DNA from: DAOSXA01 sp964526835
GTDB lineage: Bacteria > Zixibacteria > MSB-5A5 > GN15 > FEB-12
Direction of reading: 5' to 3'
Length of the DNA: 64,000 nucleotides
Assembly: GCA_964526835.1 (NCBI GenBank)
Contig: CAZGMK010000006.1
Location: forward strand, 62,001-126,000
The notes under the pieces are model-generated. The model was not told the origin of the DNA and did no database searches. It saw nothing but the letters and a program-made list of their open reading frames with translations. Each line of letters opens with the position of its first letter. The stretch's first letter is position 1. Made by a program: the position numbers and the translations under genes. Shown here piece after piece: positions 50,203-59,813 of this stretch.

Positions 50203-50749
50203 CTGCCCGGATTGCGCTCTGCGACTGCCGTTCCCCCACTCAGTGCGCTCAAACCAATGCAGCCCATCGAGTCGAAAACAATGAGCCGGTGACTTGTCGC
50301 ACCTAAGTGCACTTTCATAGTATTATCGTCCTGTTGCGCGGATAGGTTGATAGCTAACCGACGTCCCGGCCGTTATTGTTGTCGGTGGATCGGATGGAGG
50401 TGGGGTTGGTATAGATGATCCTGAAGTCTGCCCCGACAGCCAGGCAAGTGTCGGGCGAAGCCTCCAGCTCCTCTGGGTCGAGAACATGGAGCAGTCTCCG
50501 GGCTGCCTGCGATACCGGCGTTCGAGTCTCGATTTTGAGCTCAAATCCAACCGGGCAATGGCTGAACGGCCTCCCCGACCACTTAATCGGCTGTCGCGGC
50601 CGGCTTCTCCACGGTGGAACAGCTTCCAAAAGCTGTTGCTGTACAAACATCTATGCACAAATATGGGCCCCGGGCCAATCCACTTCTTGCGATAAACAAA
50701 ACACTGTACTATCTTCCGGCCAGAGTCGATATTCAGGTATGGAGTGTCA
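50203..50749. other. divergent intergenic region
   Basis: 547 bases between the FIST gene (minus) and the Smg gene (plus). On the minus strand around 50354-50520 a frame reads 'EELEASPDTCLAVGADFRIIYTNPT', faintly like a decayed coding segment, but it has no ribosome site and no family I can name. I see no promoter I can support. Confidence 0.4.
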
Positions 50750-51220
50750 ATGAGCGAGAGAATCCTCGAAATAGTCATCTTCCTGATGGATTACATGCGA
50801 ACCCATCAGGAGCAATTATCGGATTCCGACAATTTCTCGGGTACCCTGAGAAATATGGGGTACACCGACAGTGAGATATCGTCGGCATATTTCTGGTTGC
50901 TCAACCGTTTCGACCACGCTCCCGAGGAACTCTTTGCCGACTTTCCTGCGATCAGCCATTCCACCAGAATTCTGACTGAGTCCGAACGGACGCAGCTCAC
51001 GACTGAAGCCCATGGCCTGTTGCTTAAGCTGCAGCAATTGTCCCTTATCGATGAAGAGGATGTCGAGACGATCCTGGAGCGTCTGACCCTCTTTGGCGCC
51101 GAGCCGGTCAGCGCCGAGCAGATCAAGCTGGTGGCATCATCAATCGTCTTTGGCGACCTGGAGGAATTCGCCGATTTCGACTTCACTGCGCGACCCGGCA
51201 AGTCCCTGCTGATCAACTGA
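50750..51220 (+). CDS. Smg/DUF494 family protein
   Basis: 156 residues from the ATG at 50750 (GGAG upstream). The family pattern is clear: 'ILEIVIFLMDYM' at the start, 'LRNMGYTDSEISSAYFWLLNRF', then 'RILTESERTQLTTEAHGLLLKLQQLSLIDEEDVETILERL' and the C-terminal 'LKLVASSIVF'-type segment. All helical, cytoplasmic. In Proteobacteria Smg lies next to dprA/topA-type genes; its role is unknown. Here it leads the coaBC-dnaB-radA run. Confidence 0.85.
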   Translation: MSERILEIVIFLMDYMRTHQEQLSDSDNFSGTLRNMGYTDSEISSAYFWLLNRFDHAPEELFADFPAISHSTRILTESERTQLTTEAHGLLLKLQQLSLIDEEDVETILERLTLFGAEPVSAEQIKLVASSIVFGDLEEFADFDFTARPGKSLLIN

Positions 51221-51234
51221 ACGGCGGTTCTGCC

Positions 51235-52446
51235 ATGGCTTTTGACGGCCACAAAATCACACTGGGATTGACGGGGGGAATAGCCTGTTACAAGGTCCCG
51301 TACCTGGTTCGATCCCTGGTCGCCGACCGGGCGCTGGTTCAGGTCGTCATGACTCGTGCAGCCTGCAGGTTCATTACACCTTTGACTCTTGAGACAGTCT
51401 CGGGCCGACCGGTGGCCGTTGATATGTTCGAGGAAGGCGGGTTTGTGGGGACCCGTCATATAGATCTGGCCCAGGCCTGCGACCTGCTGGTCATTGCACC
51501 GGCCACAGCGAATTTCCTCGGGAAGGCAGCCAACGGAATAGCCGACGACCTGCTGACTACGGTCTTCTGCGCCGCCCGGAAACCGGCTCTGATCGCGCCC
51601 GCAATGAACCCTCACATGTGGGGTAATCCGTCCGTGCAGCGCAATGTCGCATTCCTGCGAGATCAGGGGCATCACTTCGTGGGTCCTGATTCCGGTGAGA
51701 TGGCCTGCGAAGCCTCGGGAGTGGGCCGCATGTCCGAGCCGGAGCAGATTCATGGGGCGATCGTGGAGCTTCTCGGCGCAATCGAGCAGAAGAGTCTGGT
51801 CGGTAAGCGAGTAGTTGTGACCGCCGGGCCAACCCGTGAGGCCATCGATCCGGTCCGTTATATCAGCAATCATTCGTCCGGCAAAATGGGTTACGCCATC
51901 GCCGATGCAGCGGCGGAGGCCGGGGCGGATGTAGTACTGATAACCGGACCCACGAGCCTCACGCCGCCGGCCGGGGTCAGGATTGCACGGTTCACGACTA
52001 CCGATCAATTGCACCGGGCGGTTCAGGACGAATTTGGTCAAGCCGATTGCCTGGTTATGGCTGCCGCCCCCTCGGATTACCGGCCGGCCGACGTCGGAGA
52101 AGGGAAAATCAAGCGGCGGGAGACGCCGCTGGAACTGAAGCTGCTGCCGACCCCCGATATCCTCAAGTCGATTGCGGAGCACAAAAGCCCGGAGCAGGTG
52201 GTGATCGGCTTCGCCCTGGAAACTAATGATGGGGTGACCAATGCCCGCCGTAAACTGGCTGACAAGCATCTCGACCTGATTGTGCTGAACGAAGTCGGCC
52301 CGGGGCGTGCCTTCGACAGCGATACGAACGAGGTGACCGTACTCGACCCAGATGGTGAACCCGAGGTGTGGCCGCCGGCGCTGAAGACGGCGTTGGCGCG
52401 GAAGCTGATAGATCGAATTGCGCATTTACTCGCCGACCGGACTTGA
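51235..52446 (+). CDS. coaBC: bifunctional phosphopantothenoylcysteine decarboxylase/phosphopantothenate-cysteine ligase
   Basis: 403 residues. N-terminal flavoprotein decarboxylase (~1-180): 'GLTGGIACYKVPYLVRSL', 'RHIDLAQACDLLVIAPATANFLGKAANGIADDLL', 'APAMNPHMW', and the Cys-containing 'GEMACEASGVGRM'. C-terminal ligase (~190-403): 'VTAGPTREAIDPVRYISNHSSGKMGYAIADAA', 'APSDYRPA', 'GFALETND'. It makes 4'-phosphopantetheine for coenzyme A in two steps. It starts 14 bases after the Smg stop. Confidence 0.95.
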   Translation: MAFDGHKITLGLTGGIACYKVPYLVRSLVADRALVQVVMTRAACRFITPLTLETVSGRPVAVDMFEEGGFVGTRHIDLAQACDLLVIAPATANFLGKAANGIADDLLTTVFCAARKPALIAPAMNPHMWGNPSVQRNVAFLRDQGHHFVGPDSGEMACEASGVGRMSEPEQIHGAIVELLGAIEQKSLVGKRVVVTAGPTREAIDPVRYISNHSSGKMGYAIADAAAEAGADVVLITGPTSLTPPAGVRIARFTTTDQLHRAVQDEFGQADCLVMAAAPSDYRPADVGEGKIKRRETPLELKLLPTPDILKSIAEHKSPEQVVIGFALETNDGVTNARRKLADKHLDLIVLNEVGPGRAFDSDTNEVTVLDPDGEPEVWPPALKTALARKLIDRIAHLLADRT

Positions 52447-52491
52447 TTCCAGAGCAGCCATCTGCTAATTTAATAGTTTGGTGGAGAATTT

Positions 52492-53280
52492 ATGGAAAAC
52501 GATCCCGTCGGACTGGACGAATTGCTGCGCCGGGCGCTGAGGGCGCAAGTTGACCTGGGATTGTCCGAGGTGATCCTGGAACCCCCCGATGTGGTCCCCC
52601 AGGAGGCGCGAAAGCTCAGTCCGGGTTCGGAGGGCCGAACCGGTGAGTGTCCCTCTGTCCAGCCGACAGTCGACACGGACCTGTTTGGAGGACCAATGCC
52701 TGATGCCATCGGACAGACGCGTTACACATCGCTCGAAGAGCACTATCGCGACATCTGCAATTGCACCAGGTGCCGCCTGTCAGAGAGTCGCAACAAGTTT
52801 GTCTACGGTACCGGCGACCCGCAGGCCGATCTGCTGTTGGTCGGAGAAGGTCCCGGTCAGCGCGAGGACGAGCTGGGGGAGCCGTTCGTGGGTCGGGCCG
52901 GTCAGCTTCTGGACAAGATACTGGCGGCTATCGACTTCACGCGCGAGCAGGTGTACATCGCCAACATGGTCAAGTGTCGCCCGCCGGGCAATCGGGACCC
53001 GCAGCCCGATGAGATGGAGACCTGCCGGCCATACCTGGATGAGCAGATAGCACTGATACGGCCGAAGATGATTTGCGCCCTGGGGCGGGTCGCTGGTCAG
53101 GCGCTGCTTCAGACCAAAACGCCATTGGGCAAGCTGCGGGGGCGCTTCCACGATTTGAAGGGTATCCCGGTTCTGGTGACCTATCACCCCGCGGCTCTGC
53201 TGCGTTTTCCCAACTACAAGCGGCCGACCTGGGAGGACATGCAGATGCTGCGTGGCAAGTACGATGAGTTGGCGGGCTAG
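52492..53280 (+). CDS. type-4 uracil-DNA glycosylase (Fe-S, family 4)
   Basis: 262 residues. The N-terminal ~75 residues are poorly conserved; such tails occur in SPO1 polymerase-like members. The core has the Fe-S cluster Cys: 'CNCTRCRLSESRNKFVYGTGDP' and 'NMVKCRPPGNRDP' with 'ETCRPYL'. The uracil pocket motif is 'GEGPGQREDELGEPFVGRAG' and the second active-site motif 'YHPAALLR'. It removes uracil from DNA in base-excision repair. Placed right before dnaB, with a 5-base gap. Confidence 0.93.
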   Translation: MENDPVGLDELLRRALRAQVDLGLSEVILEPPDVVPQEARKLSPGSEGRTGECPSVQPTVDTDLFGGPMPDAIGQTRYTSLEEHYRDICNCTRCRLSESRNKFVYGTGDPQADLLLVGEGPGQREDELGEPFVGRAGQLLDKILAAIDFTREQVYIANMVKCRPPGNRDPQPDEMETCRPYLDEQIALIRPKMICALGRVAGQALLQTKTPLGKLRGRFHDLKGIPVLVTYHPAALLRFPNYKRPTWEDMQMLRGKYDELAG

Positions 53281-53285
53281 CGAGG

Positions 53286-54713
53286 ATGGCATATCGTCAG
53301 CAGGACAAGGAGAAGATTCTTCGCGAACCGCAGGCGCCTGAAGCCGAGCAAGCCGTCCTGGGAGCTCTGATGCGGTCGGAGTCGGCGCTCCACCAGGCGC
53401 TCGAACTGATCGACTCCGAGGAACATTTCCATGATCGTCGTCACCGCCTCGTCTTCCGGGCAATCCTCGAGCTCTACGATCGCAATGAGCCGGTGGACAT
53501 AACCACTGTCGCCGAAGTCCTGTCCCGCAAGGACGCCCTGGCGAAGGCCGGCGGGCGCGTCTACCTGGTTGACCTTGTGGAATCGGTTTCGTCGACCGCC
53601 AATGTCGCCGCCCATGCCCGCATCGTGATGGAGAAATCCATCCTGAGACACCTCATCAGCAGTTCGGAGTCCATCATATCCGATTGCTATGCGGGTAATC
53701 GGGAAGTCTCAGATCTGCTGGACTTCGCCGAAAGCAGTATCTTTCGCATCGCCCAGACGCGAGATCGCAAGGGTTTCCTTTCGCTGAAGGACCTGATTCC
53801 GACGACGTTCGAGCAGATCGAGGAGATGCAGTCGCGTGATACATCGCTTTTGGGCATCCCCACCGGTTTCTCTCAGCTCGATCTGATGACTAACGGCATG
53901 CACGCCGGCGAACTGATCATCGTGGCGGGTCGGCCCTCGATGGGCAAGTCCGCTCTGGTCATGAATATCGCCGAGCATATGGCGGTCGAGCACAAGAAGA
54001 AAGTGGGGGTGTTCTCGCTGGAGATGTCCTGCGAGCAGTTGGCCATTCGCATGCTCTGCGGAAGGGCCAAAGTGTCACAGCAGAAACTGCGGGCAGGCAG
54101 GCTGACCGACGAGGAATGGCAGCGACTGACCAGAGCGGCCTCGCTATCGGAGGCGGACATATTCATAGATGATTCGCCCGCTCTGTCCACCCTGGAGATG
54201 AAGGCGAAGGCACGACGACTCCAGTCCAACCAGGGTCTCGACGTCCTGCTCGTGGATTACATACAGATGATGGCCGGATCGGGCAGGTTCGAGAATCGCC
54301 AGCAGGAGATGTCGAGCATTTCTCGCAACCTGAAGGCGTTGGCCAAGGAACTGCAGGTGCCCGTGATCGCATGTTCGCAGTTATCCCGAATGGTTGAGCA
54401 ACGGGGCGGGGACAAGAAGCCCCAGCTTTCGGACCTTCGTGAATCGGGGGCCATCGAGCAGGACGCCGATGTGGTTATGTTTGTCTATCGCCCGGAGTTG
54501 TATTATGCTCACACGGAAAAGACCGATCCTAAGTACAAGGAAGTAGAGGGCAAGGCGGAACTGATTCTGGCCAAGCAACGCAACGGTCCGACCGGGCTGA
54601 TTCATCTGGCGTTTGTGAAGGAGTTCTCCCGTTTCGAAAATCTGTCCTTCCGACCCGATGAGTTGCCTCCGGAGGCTGAGCCGGTAGACAGTTCCGATCT
54701 GCCGCCATTCTAA
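53286..54713 (+). CDS. dnaB: replicative DNA helicase DnaB
   Basis: 475 residues. N-terminal helical domain (~15-120, 'PEAEQAVLGALM'), linker, RecA-like domain with Walker A 'GRPSMGKSA' (K221), 'GVFSLEMSCEQLAIRML', Walker B 'VLLVDYIQMM', 'LKALAKELQVPVIACSQLSR', and the Arg-finger region 'DLRESGAIEQDADVVMFVYR'. It unwinds the replication fork as a hexamer. No intein is present. ATG 53286 is the first start after the glycosylase stop. Confidence 0.96.
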   Translation: MAYRQQDKEKILREPQAPEAEQAVLGALMRSESALHQALELIDSEEHFHDRRHRLVFRAILELYDRNEPVDITTVAEVLSRKDALAKAGGRVYLVDLVESVSSTANVAAHARIVMEKSILRHLISSSESIISDCYAGNREVSDLLDFAESSIFRIAQTRDRKGFLSLKDLIPTTFEQIEEMQSRDTSLLGIPTGFSQLDLMTNGMHAGELIIVAGRPSMGKSALVMNIAEHMAVEHKKKVGVFSLEMSCEQLAIRMLCGRAKVSQQKLRAGRLTDEEWQRLTRAASLSEADIFIDDSPALSTLEMKAKARRLQSNQGLDVLLVDYIQMMAGSGRFENRQQEMSSISRNLKALAKELQVPVIACSQLSRMVEQRGGDKKPQLSDLRESGAIEQDADVVMFVYRPELYYAHTEKTDPKYKEVEGKAELILAKQRNGPTGLIHLAFVKEFSRFENLSFRPDELPPEAEPVDSSDLPPF

Positions 54714-54721
54714 GGAAGCCA

Positions 54722-55501
54722 ATGAGATCAGGTCTGGCTGTACTGGGGCGCCGTGGTGTCCTGTTCATTTCCAAGCTTGGGGGCATTTCCCTGACCCTGG
54801 GGCGATTTTTGTATTCTCTGCGAGGGTTTCACCGCTCGCTGGGCGTCTTTGTCGAGCAACTCTATGTCCTGGGAGTGCGATCGCTACCGCTGATCGCCAT
54901 CATCTCGATCTTCGTCGGCGCCGTGTCGGCGTGGCAGGCGGCTTACCAGTTCAAATTTATCGGGGCGCCCCTGAGATACCTTGGCCAGGCGGTCGGCAAG
55001 GCGGTCGTTATCGAACTGGCGCCTGTCCTTTCAGCCATCGTTTTCGCCGGGCGGGTGGGAGCCGGCATAGCCGCTGAGCTGGGCACCATGAAAGTAACCG
55101 AGCAAATCGATGCTCTCGAAGCGATGGGCATCGATCCGGTCCGCTATCTGATCCAGCCGCGGATTCTGGCCTGCCTGTTCATGGTCCCGCTGTTGGTTAT
55201 CTTCTCCAACTTCATAGCCATCATGGGCGGGCTGGCAATTTCGGTGATCGGAGTGAATGTCTCGGTCGAGATGTTCCTCAACGGTTTCCGCGACTCGTTC
55301 AAGCTCGGGGACTTGATCAACGGCCTGATCAAAGCGGCTGTTTTCGGGCTGCTCATCGGCTCCGTCGGCTGTCACGAGGGATTCAACGCCAGGGGCGGTG
55401 CTCAGGGAGTCGGACTGGCCACCACGTCGTCGGTCGTCATTTCATCGGTCCTGGTTCTGATATTCAACTTCATTTTCGCTGTTATTCTGTTCCGGATTTG
55501 A
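54722..55501 (+). CDS. mlaE: MlaE-family ABC transporter permease
   Basis: 259 residues, about five membrane helices. MlaE motifs: 'AIISIFVGAVSAWQAAYQF', 'APVLSAIVFAGRVGAGIAAELGTMKVTEQIDALEAMGIDPVRYLIQPRILAC', and 'CHEGFNARGGAQGVGLATTSSVV'. With MlaF it moves phospholipids between the outer and inner membranes, so this is a diderm cell. Starts 8 bases after dnaB and one base before mlaF. The MlaD substrate-binding protein gene is not in the window. Confidence 0.92.
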   Translation: MRSGLAVLGRRGVLFISKLGGISLTLGRFLYSLRGFHRSLGVFVEQLYVLGVRSLPLIAIISIFVGAVSAWQAAYQFKFIGAPLRYLGQAVGKAVVIELAPVLSAIVFAGRVGAGIAAELGTMKVTEQIDALEAMGIDPVRYLIQPRILACLFMVPLLVIFSNFIAIMGGLAISVIGVNVSVEMFLNGFRDSFKLGDLINGLIKAAVFGLLIGSVGCHEGFNARGGAQGVGLATTSSVVISSVLVLIFNFIFAVILFRI

Positions 55502-55502
55502 T

Positions 55503-56261
55503 ATGAGTGCGCCGCTGATACAGATCGAGCATGTGTACAAGGTCTTCAGCGCCATGGAGGTGCTTCGGGGAGTGAATCTCGATATCGGGCGAGGCGATTC
55601 GGTTGTCATCATCGGGCAGTCCGGCTGCGGAAAATCGGTGTTACTCAAGCACATTATTCGCCTGCTGGAACCCGATCGGGGACAGGTTATCGTCGACAAT
55701 TCCAATCTGGCCGACCTCAATTCTCGCGAACTGTCTCTCCTGAGACGCCGTGTGGGCATGCTCTTTCAGTCGGCGGCGCTGTTCGATTCTCTGACTGTCG
55801 AGGAGAATGTGGGGCTGGGGTTGAGGGAGTCCCGTAGGTACGACACCGATGAAATCCATGAACGGGTTATGGACAAGCTCGGTATGGTGGGGCTCAGGGA
55901 TGCCGCTCAGAAATACCCGGCCGAGTTGTCGGGCGGAATGCGAAAGCGGGTGGGTCTGGCTCGAGCCATTGCCGAGGATCCGGAGATTCTGCTCTATGAC
56001 GAGCCGACCACGGGGCTCGATCCGATTACATCCGACATGATCAACGATATGATTGTCGAACTGAACGAGAAGCTCAATGTGACGTCGGTGGCGGTGACCC
56101 ACGATATGCGTTCCGCCTACAAGATAGCCGATCGAATCGTGATGCTCTACAAGGGCAGGGTGGAAATAGACGGCAGCCCCGACGAGATCAAGAACACCGA
56201 TAATGGAGTAGTTCGGCAATTCGTCACCGGCAGCGCTCGGGGGCCGATAAGCGTCAACTGA
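55503..56261 (+). CDS. mlaF: MlaF-family ABC transporter ATPase
   Basis: 252 residues. Walker A GQSGCGKS (38-45), Q-loop 'GMLFQSAALFDSLTVEENV', signature 'LSGGMRKRVGLARAIA', Walker B 'ILLYDEPTTGLDP', H-loop 'AVTHDMRSAYKIADRI'. It drives lipid transport with the MlaE protein upstream. The stop overlaps the radA ATG by one base. Confidence 0.94.
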   Translation: MSAPLIQIEHVYKVFSAMEVLRGVNLDIGRGDSVVIIGQSGCGKSVLLKHIIRLLEPDRGQVIVDNSNLADLNSRELSLLRRRVGMLFQSAALFDSLTVEENVGLGLRESRRYDTDEIHERVMDKLGMVGLRDAAQKYPAELSGGMRKRVGLARAIAEDPEILLYDEPTTGLDPITSDMINDMIVELNEKLNVTSVAVTHDMRSAYKIADRIVMLYKGRVEIDGSPDEIKNTDNGVVRQFVTGSARGPISVN

Positions 56262-57622
56262 TGTCAGCCAAGCCCAGGACCAGAACCGCCTACTTCTGCG
56301 CCGAATGCGGGGCAGAGCACCCGAAATGGCAGGGGCAGTGCCGGGAATGCAGCCAGTGGAATACGCTGGTTGAGCACAAGCTTCCGGATCGCAAAGCCCC
56401 CGGGAAACGCCGGTCCGAAGCCGTGGCGGTGCGCGTCCCGGATATCGAGACGACGTCAGCCAGAGGTATAAGCAGCGGGCTGGGCGAGCTCGACCGGGTC
56501 CTCGGCGGATCACTGTTGCCCGGCATGACCTTGCTGCTGGGCGGCGAACCCGGCATCGGCAAATCGACTCTGCTGCTGCAGGCCGCCCAGGCATACTCGG
56601 AGCAGGGCCACGGCGTTCTCTATGTCACCGGCGAGGAGTCCCCTGCCCAACTCAAACTGCGCGCGGGCAGGCTGTCCGTTACGGGGGAAAACGTGTCGGT
56701 GCTGAACAGCACTTCGCTTGAGGAAATACTGCCGGTCATCGAGAGAGAGAACCCGTCGGTGTTGATGGTCGATTCGATCCAGACGGTGGCCAGCCACCAG
56801 TTCGACTCGCCGCCCGGCACAGTGGCGCAGGTGCGCGAGGCGGCCTACCAGCTCATCAATGTGGCCAAGGCGCGAGGCATGGCTCTGATTCTGGTTGGGC
56901 ATATCACGAAGGAGGGTATGGTGGCCGGTCCCAAGGTCCTCGAGCACATGGTCGATACGGTCGTCTACTTCGAGGGAGATTCGTCGCAGTTGTACCGCAT
57001 GCTGCGGGCCACTAAGAATCGCTTCGGCTCGATCGCCGAGATCGGCCTGTTCGAGATGTCAGCTGTCGGGCTCATTGAAGTGACCGATCCCTCTTCGTTG
57101 TTTCTTTCAGGACGCGAGGGGCCGCCGCGAACAGGTTCGGTGGTGACTGCGATATGCGAGGGCAACCGGCCGATCTTGGTGGAAGTTCAGGCGCTGGTCT
57201 CAAGGGCCAGTTATGGAACTCCCCAGCGGGTGGCCGGGGGATTGGACAACAAACGCCTGGCCCTGTTGCTGGCCATCCTGGAGAAACGTTGCGATTACCC
57301 AATGTCGGCCAACGATGTCTTCGTATCGGTTGCGGGCGGCCTGCGTCTGGCCGAACCGGGCGTCGACTTGCCGACGCTGCTGGCCATTGCCTCTTCGCAT
57401 CTCAACCGCCCCGTCGATCCCTACACCGCCTCGATTGGTGAGGTTGGGCTGAGCGGTGAGGTGCGCGGGGTGACCCTGATTGACCGTCGTTTGAAGGAGG
57501 CCGCCAAGCTCGGCTTCAAGCGAGCGCTGGTACCGTCGTCCAACGCCTCGCAGGTGGAGTCACCGCCCCTGGAGCTAGTGGCTGTAGCGTCGATTCAGGA
57601 GGCACTGGAGGTGATTGGCTGA
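56261..57622 (+). CDS. radA: DNA repair protein RadA
   Basis: 453 residues. Zinc finger C13/C16/C27/C30 ('CAECG...CREC'), Walker A 'GGEPGIGKS' (94-102), Walker B 'SVLMVDSIQTV', the RadA-specific 'KNRFG' motif and a Lon-like C-terminal domain (~280-453, 'PYTASIGEVGLSGEVRGV'). It helps branch migration in recombination. It is part of the dnaB-mlaE-mlaF-radA-tgt run. Confidence 0.95.
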   Translation: MSAKPRTRTAYFCAECGAEHPKWQGQCRECSQWNTLVEHKLPDRKAPGKRRSEAVAVRVPDIETTSARGISSGLGELDRVLGGSLLPGMTLLLGGEPGIGKSTLLLQAAQAYSEQGHGVLYVTGEESPAQLKLRAGRLSVTGENVSVLNSTSLEEILPVIERENPSVLMVDSIQTVASHQFDSPPGTVAQVREAAYQLINVAKARGMALILVGHITKEGMVAGPKVLEHMVDTVVYFEGDSSQLYRMLRATKNRFGSIAEIGLFEMSAVGLIEVTDPSSLFLSGREGPPRTGSVVTAICEGNRPILVEVQALVSRASYGTPQRVAGGLDNKRLALLLAILEKRCDYPMSANDVFVSVAGGLRLAEPGVDLPTLLAIASSHLNRPVDPYTASIGEVGLSGEVRGVTLIDRRLKEAAKLGFKRALVPSSNASQVESPPLELVAVASIQEALEVIG

Positions 57623-57688
57623 TAACCCGGTCGGCTGATCGGCCATCCTCTGCTTGTCTATTCCATCCGTTCAGACTATCATCTCCCC

Positions 57689-58816
57689 ATGCCCGAACCT
57701 ATCTTTCAACTCCAGGCCACTGACGGCGACGCCCGCCGCGGCAGTGTTACGACTCCGCACGGCCAGTTCCAGACCCCGGCTTTCATGCCGGTCGGTACTT
57801 CCGGAGCGGTCAAAGCCCTGCTATCCTCAGACCTGGAGGAATGCGGCGCCGGAATAATCCTAGGCAACACTTACCACCTGTACCTTCGTCCCGGCGCGGA
57901 GACAATCAAGGCCCTCGGCGGTTTGGCTTCGTTCAACGGATGGAAGAAACCCACTCTGACCGACTCCGGCGGCTACCAGGTCTTCTCGATGAAGGAGAAT
58001 GTCAAAGTCACCGACGAAGGGGTGACTTTCAGGTCTCACCATGACGGCTCCCGCCATATGTTCACGCCTGAGCTGGTGATGCAAATCGAGCACGATATCG
58101 GCGCCGATATCATCATGGCGTTCGATCACTGTGTCGAGTATCCGGCCGCCAGGGATTACGCAGCTGAAGCGGTCCGTCGGACTTACGACTGGGCGCAGCG
58201 TTGCCGGCGAGCGCACGCTGAGTTGTCACGGCGCACCGAGATGGAGCAGCATCTTTTCGGCATTGTGCAGGGTTCCACGTACGAGGATCTTCGGAGCCGG
58301 TCGGCGCAGCAGATTGTTGACCTGGACTTTCCCGGCAACGCTGTCGGTGGCCTGTCGGTCGGGGAATCCAAGGACGAAATGGAGCAAATGCTGGCCCACA
58401 CTGTGCAGCACCTTCCCTCCGAGAAACCCCGCTACCTGATGGGAGTCGGATATCCCGAAGATATTCTGATGGCGGTGTCCTGTGGCATAGACATGTTCGA
58501 CTGTGTCTTGCCGACCCGTAACGCCCGCACCGGCAATGTCTTCACTTCGGAAGGTCAATTGACCTATCGAAACGCCGATTTCGCCCGGGATGACCGCCCT
58601 CTGGACACCAATTGCGACTGCAAAGTCTGCCGTCGCTACAGCCGGGCCTATATTCGTCACCTGTACAACCAATCCGAGATCACCGGGATGGTGCTAGCTT
58701 CGTACCATTCCACGTACTTCTTCCAGAATCTGATGCGCGGGATAAGGCGGGCGATCGAGGACGGCCGATTCGACACGTTCCGCCGGGAGTTCCTCGGGCG
58801 GTATCGGGGGGCATGA
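57689..58816 (+). CDS. tgt: queuine tRNA-ribosyltransferase
   Basis: 375 residues. TIM barrel with catalytic 'TDSGGYQVFS' (D92), 'LMGVGYPEDILMAVSCGIDMFDCVLPTR' holding the second Asp, and the zinc site 'TNCDCKVCRRYSRAYIRHLY' with the final His. It swaps guanine for queuine precursor at the wobble base of GUN tRNAs. The gap to radA is 66 bases. Confidence 0.95.
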   Translation: MPEPIFQLQATDGDARRGSVTTPHGQFQTPAFMPVGTSGAVKALLSSDLEECGAGIILGNTYHLYLRPGAETIKALGGLASFNGWKKPTLTDSGGYQVFSMKENVKVTDEGVTFRSHHDGSRHMFTPELVMQIEHDIGADIIMAFDHCVEYPAARDYAAEAVRRTYDWAQRCRRAHAELSRRTEMEQHLFGIVQGSTYEDLRSRSAQQIVDLDFPGNAVGGLSVGESKDEMEQMLAHTVQHLPSEKPRYLMGVGYPEDILMAVSCGIDMFDCVLPTRNARTGNVFTSEGQLTYRNADFARDDRPLDTNCDCKVCRRYSRAYIRHLYNQSEITGMVLASYHSTYFFQNLMRGIRRAIEDGRFDTFRREFLGRYRGA

Positions 58817-58845
58817 GGCTTCGCCAAGGATCTGCCGAGACGTTC

Positions 58846-59463
58846 TTACGGATCGAAGATGGGCAACAGGTACCCCAGGGTCAGGCGGAAATCACGGAAT
58901 CGAACCGGTACATGCTCCTCGCGGTATTGGTTCGGTGACAACCACGTTGTGTAGAGGAACTCCGTATTGAACGAAGTCACGTTGACCTCAATCGACGTGT
59001 TGCTCCGCAGCCGCAGGCCCATGGTGAAGCGGTATCCCAGAGCCGGCTTGACGCCGACCTCGTCTATTCCGAAACTATTCGACAGCGAGTCGGAGGCATC
59101 CCCGGTTGTGTACATGAAGTACTTGTTGAGGACAACACCGCCACCGATAAAGCCGGTCAGGCGATTGGTCCCTCGGTAGCCGAGCGCCTCGACTAAGAAA
59201 GTGGCGCCGTGGAGGTAGCCCTCCGGGTAACGCTTGGCGGTCAAGGCGCCGATTCGGTACTCGATGCCGCCCCGCACTACAAACGGATGATACGCCAGCA
59301 GCTCGTAGCGGGCCGAGCCCTCCGCTCCAGCACCGATAATCCCGTTCGGGGCGCTCACACCGACCGAGAAGTGGGCGTTCATCACCGCCACGGTATCCTG
59401 CTGAATCGGGTTCACCGGATACAGGGGCAGCGAGATCAGGGTTGCCAAGAGCAGGGCGTGCAT
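58846..59463 (-). CDS. predicted outer-membrane beta-barrel protein
   Basis: 205 residues. A short signal peptide (~1-20) is followed by alternating hydrophobic and polar strands: 'ARYELLAYHPFVVRGGIEYRIGAL', 'LVEALGYRGTNRLTGFIGGGVVLNKYF', 'PALGYRFTMGLRLRSNTSIEVNVTSF', 'FRDFRLTLGYLLPIF'. This resembles small OmpA/OmpW-like eight-stranded barrels. I recognise no named family. It stands alone between tgt (convergent) and the aldehyde dehydrogenase (divergent). Confidence 0.7.
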   Translation of the reverse strand: MHALLLATLISLPLYPVNPIQQDTVAVMNAHFSVGVSAPNGIIGAGAEGSARYELLAYHPFVVRGGIEYRIGALTAKRYPEGYLHGATFLVEALGYRGTNRLTGFIGGGVVLNKYFMYTTGDASDSLSNSFGIDEVGVKPALGYRFTMGLRLRSNTSIEVNVTSFNTEFLYTTWLSPNQYREEHVPVRFRDFRLTLGYLLPIFDP

Positions 59464-59689
59464 GCAATCTCCAACGTAAGTACCTATACAATATAACGTT
59501 CAGTTGGATTACCCGGTGCAGAAAAAGTGTTATCAGTATCACCGAAGTAACTTCTGCGCTGTCGGCCGGGAGTGGTTTTCAGGGCCGGTCGACCCGCCAT
59601 CCGTGCAGGTCGCCGGGCCTTCCTCCGGAGTTCTGTTAACTCGTTGCCGCACAACTTGCAGAACGCGGCCTTGTCCGGCTTGAAACCGG

Positions 59690-59717
59690 TTGACAAGCGG
59701 CAGACTTGCTTTATATT
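59690..59717 (+). promoter_or_regulatory. sigma-70 promoter of the aldehyde dehydrogenase
   Basis: TTGACA (59690-59695), 16-base spacer, TATATT (59712-59717). The predicted start is near 59725, 90 bases before the ATG at 59814. From 59689 to 59717 it is identical to the tRNA-Met promoter region at 22 of 29 positions, spacer included. Confidence 0.65.
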
Positions 59718-59813
59718 GAGCGCTTATGCCGGATGGCTGTGAACAAATTCACAAACATGTCGGCGGCTAGGTCGCTGCAATGAGTAGTCAGTTCGCTATA
59801 ATGGAGCATTAAG

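Noticed and set aside
50323..50778. 151-codon minus-strand frame between FIST and Smg genes
   Set aside because: No ribosome site, no coherent domain, overlaps the Smg start; a faint 'DFRIIYTNPT' match is too short to support a gene or pseudogene.
50806..52425. 539-codon open frame on the minus strand
   Set aside because: Antisense to Smg and coaBC, both with clear family motifs.
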